Positions 44,806 to 54,334 of a DNA stretch of 64,000 nucleotides are shown in pieces (position 1 is the stretch's first letter; the number at the start of each line of letters is the position of its first letter). The notes under the pieces are model-generated. The model did not search any database, was not told the origin of the DNA, and saw nothing but the letters and a program-made list of their open reading frames with translations. The stretch comes from Neospora caninum Liverpool (lineage: Eukaryota > Apicomplexa > Conoidasida > Eucoccidiorida > Sarcocystidae). The translations under genes and the position numbers were made by a program. The stretch lies in NCBI RefSeq assembly GCF_000208865.1, contig NC_018396.1, forward strand, positions 1,636,630 through 1,700,629, in the 5' to 3' direction.

Positions 44806-47800
44806 GAACAACGAAGAACGACAAGCACCACGAGACAATGTGGAGTACCGCCTGAACGTGTCTTCCTCGGTAATTAGGGTCTAACTATGATATTTACGTT
44901 CTTAAGGCCGGCTTTGTACGGAGGATATGGTAACTTCTTTGTACCAATTTATATTGGGAGTTCGGAATTCGTTTTTCCAAGAACAAACGCGATCTCCTAT
45001 ATCCTAGTACCATTAGTGAACTCTTTGGGTCTGATCCTAAGTACGCAGCGCTGGAGTCATATTCAGTATCCTATGTACTATGTCTCTGCCTATTCGACTT
45101 GAGTTATACCAATGTGAACACATAAGATCATTGAATATAACGGTGTGCTCCTGAATGCAACGGTACAAACTGTAAAGAAAACACTCCTTAACTTAATCAG
45201 GACTCAAGTAGGTACAAACCATACGGGCATCCTCTAAAACTACCACACCCATACATATACACATGGATAGCATACTGGGGTAGCGAGGACAACTCAGCGA
45301 CCCTTGACATTCATGCAGCGCTTCCTGAAACCGCGTGACGCGCGCAGGACATAGGCCACTCAAAACCTTTGCGCCACAGAAGCAAAGGCCTCGTAGACCA
45401 CAACTGCATCAAAACACTATACGGGATAGGAGAGGAGTGTGACGCTCACTGCAGGTGGCGTACCAAACGTAGGGGAACAGTCATTTTACCGAACCCAAAA
45501 CAGGCGTGGCACAACCGATTGGCGTGCAAACAAACCGAAACACGTCTGACGGGCATTCGAACCGATACAGCCCCACCGAGGAAGCTTCTGTCTACTGCAT
45601 TGGCTTGGTTTTGCTGTGAGTTGACCGGCCACAAAACTTACTGTCCGAGCCTTCAGTATTGAAGTCCTCCGCTGCTTCCTCCGTAGAACGTCGCTGGTCT
45701 CGGAGCGACCGCTGGCGGCCCTCCTTTTGCAGGCTCATGTTCACCATGGTGGCTCTCAGAAGAAAGAAGGGGTGGCAAACGCCGCACTGCTACTAGAAGA
45801 GATATAGAAGATTGTTTATTATTTACAGCTGACCTATGGTCGGGGGTGCATACAGCGCCGCGCGTGCTTGGAGACGAGGCAACACTGAGCGGAAGGACTG
45901 GAATTGGAAGAACTACCTTGCCCAGAGGAACAAGAAAAACTGGAGTTGTAGCTGTAACGCAGCTACGTTTGGGATCATTTTACTAAACGGTTCAAATTTT
46001 CGACCTAGCGGCCTGGGATCGCTACCGCAGGAGAAAGGACGCTCGAGTGGTCCGGTTGAAGATCTGTCGCGTGGACGGAGAATTGACGGGGAAGCAGCGT
46101 CACAGCCCACAGTGAAAATGATTATAAAGGGAAACCACGCGCCTCACCACCGGAAAATGTTACTCGTCGCAGATAAAATCATTTCGGACTCCCTCCCATG
46201 GCCCGTACCTCTCGTCGATATCATAGTAGTTCACTGCCAACCAGCCACCCCGTAGTGGCAATCGCTGTCACACCGCCACGTTTCGGCGCGAAATACTGCT
46301 TTTATCACCACGACTTTTATATCCGTCAAAAGAGACCCCTCACAGTTCTGCCGGCTTCTCCCTTGAGCTCTGTTTGAACGGTTAATCTTTGAACACGACC
46401 GGTCCCCGAGAGACACGCCACCTCTCATATGAGGAGCGCGATCAACGCCCCTGTACAGTCTCGAGCTCGCCACTCGCTTGTCACGCTGGCCTCTGTTAGC
46501 CACCGAAACGAGAAAAGGCATGCAGAGCCTTCGGAAGAAACCGTGGACCCGACGCCGACCCGATACCTGCGTGTAGTGAAGCAGTGCCAAGTTAGCGGTG
46601 CGTTTTCTCTTGGTGTGTCCCTTTCTACTCTTCGAATAAAGCATCTCTCTGCTATAGGGAGTTGTACGGATCTGGGACATCCTCGAAAAAAGGAGGTGAG
46701 TGCTGACGGGTCTCGACGGTGGTGGCCGAGAACTGTGGGTGCGAAACGGGATAGTGATTGTGGAAAGCACTTTGGATTTACGACAGCGGGAAAGCGGCAT
46801 TTATTTGGAGTTGCGGAGCAAACAGAACAGCGTATGTGAGACTTCTGTGTGTCTAAAAAAGTGCAGTCCATTGGAGTGTCAGAATGATCCGTCCCAATAA
46901 CCGGCACACACCTGACCAGGAGGTGAGCGGCTAATACGAAGATACCGGCGACGCTGTGCAGCAGCTGGACTGCTGTGGACGACCCCTGTGGGTGCCCCCG
47001 GCTGCGTCCCGAAAACATGAACACGGATCCTCAACACACACCTGCGGGATAAATGCAGTTCTTATAATGGTATCTCTGGCTGCAAATGCAAGAAACGTTA
47101 TATGTGATTGGTCATGGGGAAAGTCCGTACCGCCAGCCGGGACTCAAAAACTTTAAACCCCAAGTGGGCGTTACACAGTATGCCACTTCTCGATCAGCTG
47201 GACCATCCATATTCGCCCAGGAAAGACATAACAGGCTGCGTTGCTTGCGGCCGCCTTCTTCATTCTGCAAGAGTTCCGGTGTGCGGGCTGCCTCTCGGGT
47301 TCTGGTGTCGCTGCTGTCGGAGCAGATACGGACGACGCCGTCGCCTCTGTGCGTCTCTCGAAACGGACGGCGCCTCCGCAACCGTCAAACCCGAAGAGCG
47401 TGAATAATCCCCTATAGTAGCAAGTTGTAGAATATAACGACAAACTAAACAACAGTCACCCTCATTATACAGAGTGCCAACTCGTGTTGAATACACAAAA
47501 TGTCCATTCCCAGCCGCCTACGAGCTAAAGAAGATATCTATGTAAAAGTGTCTGACTCGGCAGGAGAGTATCATGGTCAAACGAGGAGTCACAGTGTAGC
47601 TGGACCAAATGTCAGAAGCCTTCCTGACGACAAGTTGCACAGGGAGGTTTTTGAGCCTCACGTGTCTTCTTTAAACTCGCCCAGAATCACCATCTAGCAG
47701 CCGATCGTTGCTTTTTTGAGTCACTGCAACTTCCAGAAACGTTTTGCTAGTTGGGATGGGACGCCGATGCTGGCGCACACAACAAAACCGACGCATCTCT

Positions 47801-48852
47801 GGTGACAGCGAGGGTCGACGGTGGCACCCCCGTGGCGTCAAGCCTGCTATCGGAGAGGCCCTGCTTCTGAGAGTCTGCTTGGCTGCGAATCAAAACATAG
47901 AAACTCACCTCTAGGGGGTCCACTTTTGAAAGAACTGGTTGATCAGGAGCTGTTGCCAACCCACACTAACAATACTTTTTCATTTTCTAATGCAGGGAAC
48001 ACAGCCTTGCACACCCGGTCACCACATGGTCGCCTCTTAACCCGTCACATGGGGGGAAGACTGCAGCGAAAGGACGATACAGTGGTTCCATAATTCCCGG
48101 CTTTTTGCCTCACCCCCAGTTGCCCATGTTGGTTTGCCACTACCAGGTGAAAACCTTCCACGGACGGGCTTCGGAAGGCATACTAAATCTGGCATGGAAC
48201 AGAACGTAGAAGCAGATTCGTCGTTCTGCATTAAGCTGGACTGAAAAATTAACTCAGACTTGCTGGAGGGAGTACTCGGCCTACTCGGCCGCTGTACAGT
48301 CTGCCTGAAGATACCGCACTGAACAGCAAGCAGTACACAGCCCTCCCGTCTACATCCGGCACCCTGTTCAGCGACAGACTCTGTTTGCCCCTAAAGACAG
48401 GACGCAGACGCCTGGCATGCGGAGAGGGGTGATATTTTCATCTGGAAGACTAGTTCTTCATGTACGTCGCGTTCTGTAAGGCGTTCCTCCCCAGGCGCGT
48501 GCCGTTGCCGGTAACAGCGAACGGAGACTGTGCAGCAGGGACTACGCTGTCGTAAACCTCCCGATAGGGGAGAAAAAAACGAGCGTCTTGCGTGGTGCTC
48601 TGATACCTTGAATGGGGCTTTTTTATTTTCTCATTTTGAAAACGGCGTCCAAAAGCTGCGGTGGCATCTGTGTGCACGGCTGCGTGGGGCAGACTCTCAC
48701 TTGCTGTGGCGCCATCGACCAGTTTTGTGAATGTGTGCGTTTCTCCCGTGCGGAAAAAAATCTTGCCGTGGCTTGGCAAAAGATATTCCTGTTGCCCTGG
48801 AGGTAGACCAAGGAGAAGGGCCACTGTTTTTTGACGTAGGCGCAACCCGCCC
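44806..48852. other. Divergent intergenic region (GPH transporter / pterin dehydratase)
   Basis: Apart from the cox1 fragment I see no certain gene in these 4 kb. A 139-codon ATG open frame on the plus strand (45,836-46,255) has no motif. On the minus strand an ATG at 47,018 opens a short peptide with one clear hydrophobic helix (AVQLLHSVAGIFVLAAHLL) followed by a possible GTCAGG donor near 46,918. This could be a small membrane-protein exon, but no partner exons were found. A 65-codon open frame at 47,500-47,697 is also unassigned. Confidence 0.4.
44890..45115 (+). pseudogene. Nuclear copy of mitochondrial cox1 fragment (NUMT)
   Basis: Plus-strand translation gives PALYGGYGNFFVPIYIGSSE, then FPRTNAISYILVPL and LGLILST. 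These match the cytochrome c oxidase subunit I block containing G-G-x-G-N, P-R-x-N-x-I-S and the L-S-T at the end of the next helix. The frame continues to about 45,100 with decreasing similarity (YPMYYVSAYST resembles the YPPLS region) and then stops. The local base composition is AT-richer than its surroundings. It has no flanking cox1 sequence, no start and no splice signals, so it is an inserted organellar fragment. Scattered NUMTs are a known feature of the T. gondii nuclear genome. Confidence 0.85.
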
Positions 48853-49434
48853 ATGGCACCACTTGCTCGCTTGGCGGCGAATTCGACTCGCCTCCTTCAA
48901 TTGCACAAGACAGTGCCGCAATGGCAATTGACCGACGGCCACCTGTCAATCAAGAGAAAATTTCATTTTAAAGATTTCAACGAGGTGAGATGCTGCAGTT
49001 TTCACGCTGAGAGAAGGGAGACCTCTCACACAGAATTCTGCCAACTACGCCGTCCACCATATACAGGAGTAAATTTGCTGCTACAGTTGGGTCCTGGGAG
49101 ACCTGTGGCAGTCATGTTTTCCCAGTGGAGAGGAGGGGGGAAAACCTGATGTCCGATGAATGCAGACTGTAACCCCAGACACGTGTCTTGAAGACTTTTG
49201 GTTTTTCAACCATTGGAATTGAGCGAGATCCTACCGTTTTTTTGTTTGCAGGCATGGGGATTTATGTCTCGAGTCGCCCTGTACGCAGACAAAATGGATC
49301 ACCATCCTAACTGGAATAACGTCTATAACACCGTCGATGTGGAGCTATCAACTCACGACGCAGCTGGGTTGACAGAGAAGGACTTTGCTCTTGCGAAATT
49401 CATGGACGACGCGGCAGAGAATTTCGCAAACTAA
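48853..49434 (+). CDS. Pterin-4a-carbinolamine dehydratase (PCD/DCoH)
   Basis: Two exons: 48853-48984 and 49252-49434; 104 aa, the usual length for this enzyme. The fold landmarks are W23-Q-L at the start of the first strand, [20 protein letters not shown] across the splice, then the active-site signature [20 protein letters not shown], with the two adjacent His and the later Asn-Val-Tyr-Asn expected. [20 protein letters not shown] matches the C-terminal helix. It dehydrates 4a-hydroxy-tetrahydropterin so that the pterin can be re-reduced after each turnover of phenylalanine/tyrosine hydroxylases. T. gondii has two such hydroxylases (AAH1/AAH2), the likely partners. No targeting signal is obvious, although the basic N-terminus ([16 protein letters not shown]) could be a weak mitochondrial presequence. 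Confidence 0.92.
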
Positions 49435-51043
49435 GTGCGCCTAGCTGACTGTCCGACCGCCCTCCCTGTCTTCAGATTGCTCATGCCTGTTCAAAGACTG
49501 AGAAACTGACATCTTCGTTCACTGTGCACTGGATATCGTGTAAACGTTGTTTCCTATGGATGAAGTGTACCAATCACTAGTGCCCCGACGATGTTGAATT
49601 CGCAACTCCTGCGCCTCATATCATTTTGCGTCTTTTCCGCGTCCTTTGTTTTCAATGGGAAACGCAGTCCGTTCCTGAGAGGGAGAACTCAGCCTGTTGC
49701 GCTGAATAAAATTTCCTTCCCCACCAGGCGCAAAAGCTATGAGCTCAGATGACTTGCTGAAAACTGCTGCAAGTCCCCTCTGGGAAACACGCGAAAGGAT
49801 CTTTGGAAAGGCAAATACCTTTTCGCCTACCCTATTAACATTGCTGCTCGTTACACACCTTTGGAATGCCCCAAGAGTCACGGCGCAGCACTATTTTCCC
49901 AGTTGCTGCTGTGCAGATTGGACAACCGCGACTAGTTGCTGAGGCAGCAGCCTTTTTGAGACACTGAGGGAGCGACCTTGCGAAACACTACATTCAGCAA
50001 AAGCCTCCCGTGGACCGTTGCACTTTTCCCAGGTACTGATTTTCCACCTTGCTGAAGACTGCCGTGTCGAGAAAACGAGAATGGGCTCAGCTATGGCCGC
50101 CACCAGAGCACCTATTTTTTGTGATTCCGTCGCACTACGGGAAGGTAACCGTACACCCTAAAGTAGTTTGTGCGTGCAGTCCGCTGGACTATCGGGAAGT
50201 AAGCGGGCGCAGAAATCAGTGCTGAAGGGTCCGAACACAACGTGAGACGACCGGCAGCGTCTCGGCTGCCATGGTGAAGGCTTTGCCGCTCAATATCACC
50301 CAAGTCGTCGTACCCAGGCAGCTGCAGCAGTTTCGCGTGTTGTACATACTGAAAAGGAAACCCTCAGTTTTTGCCGGGAGACCCGTTACGCAGTCAGTTT
50401 GATTCCAAGGGGACAAATAAAGTTGAGAACGGATGATCGGGCAGAGTCTAGACAAAGGAGACATTTCCTTCTAGAGGGACTGATGTTTGAACGACCCCAA
50501 AACGACCTCTAACGTCTTGAACGTTTACGGAGCTGCTCGAATGACGGAGGACAGAAGCTCTTGCCTGAAAACAAGGCAGCAGAAACACGGGTCCACCCGT
50601 CATGTGGAGTTGTGAATTCTCTCTACTCCCGCGAAAAGCAAAAGAACTCTCTGCTTTGCTCGAACCCTGTAAAACTCTCCGCTTCGGCCTCTGCACCCAG
50701 TGTGGCGTGCGGAATCCAATCGCGTTGGAGGCGCCCTCTTCTGCGGAAACCTTTGCTGGACTAATGTGAACATAAGGCAGTGGAACCCCGGCCATCCCAT
50801 CTTCCCCTCTAGAACTCCCGTTTCCGTTTTCCACCGCAGTTCTGTCATCTTCCCCTGCTGAAATCCGGCTGCTCGCCACGAGGGCGTCGTTAACTCGCTT
50901 CAGAACGTCGCACCCCCACTCTCGCGCGTGTGACGTCAGACATCTTTTTAGAGTTAAAAGTCCGCACTCTGACACTCGAGTGAAGAAAATACAAGACTCA
51001 TGTAGACTATACAGCTGGAAAAAATCCTATGAACTGACACGCC
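49435..51043. other. Convergent intergenic region (pterin dehydratase / ATP synthase delta)
   Basis: This holds the 3' UTRs. An open frame of 175 codons on the minus strand (50,975-50,448) starts downstream of the ATP synthase delta stop and has balanced composition. It could be a further exon if the stop of that gene is removed by splicing, but I favour the UTR explanation. Confidence 0.4.
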
Positions 51044-52579
51044 TTACCCGAGGAGCGTTCGCGCCTTGGTCCATTCGTCTGTCGCGCCAGCGCCCTGTTG
51101 GAGGAGCTCTTGCAAGGCCGTTGCCGCGCTCTCTTTGTCTAGCATGTTGACAGGAACGATCTCGACACCCAGAACCTCCGCCGTGCAGCATCCGCTGTCG
51201 TCTTCGGGACTGCACATCGAAAACCGAAAGTTGCACAGCAAAAGAGAGCGCGTGTACACCCCGTCCGGCTGAAAAAAGAAACGGGGCCCAGCCGTGAGAT
51301 GGAGCGAGAGAAACCCGATATAAAGGCAGACGCGCCAGAGTCCGTACAAAGCACAGCGCACGCTTTACGCACCAGAGGCTTACAAGAAAAACAGACACCC
51401 CCCCTGGAAACTCTGAGGTCGTGCGCAACGCACAACACATGAATTTTATCCAAGAAAATCCGTGAATACAGAGTCGTCTTCACACCTCCCTGTCACATAT
51501 CCTCAAGAAGAAGCCTCAGGACGGCGCATGCTAAATTGCCGCGCTGGCCGTTTACCTTCCCAGGTTCGCTCCGTTAAACACTGAGTACGAGATACGGTTG
51601 AAACCCCTGCGAACTTGCCTTTTGAAAAGGACGAAGCCATCACTGAGGAAAAATCGCTCGACGTCATCCCCGCTTTCGCCTTTCCTGACAATGATTTCGC
51701 CGGCCTTCAGTCGTGCAACCGTCTGTGAATGCCCGTTTGTCATGGTCATAGCGCCCTCGCTGCCTGAACGATGGACAGGTGCGGGACACACACTAGGCCG
51801 GGTCAACGTGCATGACGCATCCACGAAACGCGCTTTGCGGTTGAGTTTCCTTTAGGAAAGCGTTTGCGGGGTTACTGAAGGGTCCCACCGGGGTTTGAGG
51901 TTCGCTGCAAAACGCGAGGGCGTCGAAGGCGGATCGATTTAAAAACGGCGGACGACGCAACAAGAACCTATTCTTACACTACGTCCGTTTCGCCGCAGTT
52001 GGTAGTTACACCGGGAACCGGCGATCACCAGGGCGGCCGAACTACTAAACTGCACAGTGCTCGACATCAGTTGCACCACGGAGTCTTAAGACACTGGCTG
52101 CTGGGAACGGCGAGACACCTAATGCATGCGTGGACGGGAGAACGCCGTTTCGCGGCGACAGGATTCAACTGGTACGGCTCTGCCGGCACTACAAGATGAA
52201 TCAGCAGTTTTTATCACCCGGTGCCTTCCCAGTGTCACAGCCCCGGAAGGATAATAGTATCGACAGTGCGCGACGAGCATGTGTTATTCGGTACTTTTTA
52301 CAAAGGGGAAAACAGATGAAAAACTAACTGCAGCTTCAGGACAGTCGGAAACAGTAGTGTGACTGACGCGCTCCGCCTACCGGGGACAGTGACGGATCGG
52401 ACGGGGGTTCGAACATAGATGGCCTCCGAGGGAGAGCTAAGTGTGAGGAGAAGCTGGTTTTTGAAGGGATTTGCGTTTCCGGTTCCCGTAGAAAAATGAC
52501 GGGAGGGCAGGCCGAGAGCGTTGCGCACTCCCTGGGGAGCGGCGAGGCTCGCAAAGCGGGAGAAGGCCCGTGCAAACAT
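51044..52579 (-). CDS. Mitochondrial ATP synthase F1 delta subunit (bacterial epsilon homologue)
   Basis: Three exons: 52579-52381, 51763-51615, 51268-51044; 190 aa with phases consistent. Residues 1-30 (MFARAFSRFASLAAPQGVRN and following) are Arg/Ser/Ala-rich without acids, a typical mitochondrial presequence. The beta-sandwich domain follows: LLLTLSSPSEAIY, then VTVPGSEGAMTMTNGHSQTV, the conserved P-G-x-x-G and G-H elements, LKAGEIIVRKG and FFLSDGFVLFK. The C-terminal third (VEIVPVNMLDKESAATALQE) is the two-helix domain. It is part of the central stalk that couples c-ring rotation to F1. The exon 2 donor (CAAGTTCGC) is weak; an overlapping GC-type donor (AAAAG|GCAAGT) gives a wrong phase and was rejected. 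The terminal Gly-stop is embedded in GG|GTAAGG, a strong donor-like sequence, so a spliced longer C-terminus cannot be excluded. Confidence 0.9.
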
Positions 52580-52718
52580 TTTCCAGAGACAAAGTTGATG
52601 AGGAAAAACACCCACGAGAAAGTCACAGGAAACTCTCCTCAAGGATAGGGCGTTGTTCTGACGGAGCAGAAGCAGTTACCACCCACAAACATTAGACAGC
52701 GCCAGGTTGCCCCGCGCT

Positions 52719-53287
52719 TTAGAGTGTTCTCTTCAAGCACGAAGAACACTGTACTTTAACGCGTGCCGACTCTGGTTCCTGATACGTACATCCGTGAATC
52801 GACGGAAAAAACTCGGAAAACGCGTTGGTGAAGAGAATTAACGGCGTGTACAGGCCCATTGCCTCGAAGGCAACAGCCACGAAAGACGAGTGCCTGGAGT
52901 ACAGAAGGCGACTTCTGTACAGGAAGCGGGGCAGCGACAGAGACAAACTGGAAAAAACGATTTCGCTTTTCTTCTGGCAACGGCCACGAGAGCGCTATTC
53001 GTGCTGGACCTGTGGAAAAGTCTGACGCAAAAAGCGGCAAGATGCGTGCATGCAGTCCACGGTGGTGTCCTTTCGCGAGACCCCACGTTGTGTTTCCTCT
53101 CCAGGCAGGGCGCTCTGGGGCAGGACGATGGGACACAGAGACGGGGCGAGTGGGTAGCACTCACGTTCACACACTCAAGAAACTGCGGTTTCGCTTTTCT
53201 CTCTGCATCTCCGTGAGCAATGGAAACTTTCACCTTACATGCATTTTCGTAGTCTCCATCTTCAACAGGTCGACGCAGCGAACGCAT
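52719..53287 (-). CDS. Possible small membrane protein, exon structure unresolved
   Basis: The most convincing piece is an exon that follows a good acceptor (TTTTTTCCAG, ~52,950) and reads SLSLPRFLYRSRLLYSRHSS then a hydrophobic stretch (FVAVAFEAMGLYTPLILFTNAF), running open to a TAA at 52,719. An ATG at 53,287 opens a short acidic N-terminus (RRPVEDGDYENA) with donor-like GTAAGG at 53,238. The phases of these two pieces do not agree in any simple splice I tried, so an exon is missing or one of them is spurious. It sits head-to-tail upstream of the ATP synthase subunit gene. No function is assigned. Confidence 0.3.
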
Positions 53288-54334
53288 GGTTGCCTTTGCC
53301 CTCCGCGGAGACAGAATCAACGCGCGCAGGCACTTCACTGTGTCTCTGTCTCGCTCTCGGCAATACCTGCCGCGTGCCTTGTCGCACACTATACAGCAAC
53401 GCAGCTTGCCACGCGGACCCGTTACAAGCAGGCGTGTGTGTGCGTTCTTTTAATTCACTAGGTTGAATTTTCTGGCGTCGTTTCGAGGAGCCGGACGGAG
53501 GACTCAGGGGTTTGCTTTAACCCGGAGAAGACACTACACACCGCCCTTCCATTTTGTCGTGCTGTCTACCAGGGCGGGGCTCCGAAAACACGGGCTCTGA
53601 CTTGAGTGAAAGACGCAAAGGTCAATCGTTAACTTGCCAACGTATCATGGTCCGGCAAGGCTTAGTTGTCGTGCGCTGTACGTACACACCGCCGCTTGCA
53701 GCATTCCACAAGTTCCCCCATTCGGCAGAGGGCCGCTAACCGTCCACCACTGCTTCTTTGGTCTTTTGTCCGCTATCTCGAAATGCAAGGCCCGTGGTCG
53801 CTCTCTCCGCTCAAAGAAATGTGGTGATTCTTGTCTTGTCGCGCGAGGAGCCAAACTGGCGGGACCTCAAAGTCTACGCAGCCCACAGTGCGCGTCCGTG
53901 TGGCTGACGCCGCGGCAAGGTCAGGCATCGACCTTTTCGCCCACTCCTCTTCACTGCGACTTGGGAAACGGCTCTTGGCGTGTCCCTTCTGCCTCTGGTC
54001 AACAGCTTCCTGGGCGTACTCTTGTATCCGTGCGTACTGCCGCCAGGGCTCCAGTCGACTTCGACTTCCTGTCCAGTCGTCGGCCGCTTGTCTTGCTGTT
54101 CCCACCCCAGATTCGTCGAGTTCTGCTGTCGCCTCCGCTGTCTTTCCCTTCATCTGCGTGCGTCTTTCGGCGCACGTTGCTCGCGTTTCTACAGCCGTTT
54201 GTGTGCTACGTCTCCTGTCTTCACTGAGGGCATCGTCCATCCACAAAGCCGCTGTGTCCGTAGCGTGGGACTGTCTCCAGCTCCACTTGGCTCCGCCAAG
54301 GTCGGCGGGGAGGTTCCTGCGAGCAGCGCGTTTG
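53288..54334. other. Intergenic upstream of FabD
   Basis: The right half (53,830 onward) is open in the FabD frame as far as the proposed start, so an N-terminal extension or 5' UTR is possible. The composition is pyrimidine-rich from about 54.0 kb. I see no other gene. Confidence 0.4.

Noticed and set aside
45545..45640. Possible tRNA B box on the minus strand (GGTTCGAATGCC)
   Set aside because: The upstream sequence has no plausible A box or cloverleaf at the required spacing.
51615..51625. GC-AG intron donor (AAAAG|GCAAGT) in ATP synthase delta exon 2
   Set aside because: It would leave phase 2, but exon 3 is only open in phase 0. The neighbouring GT donor gives the correct frame.
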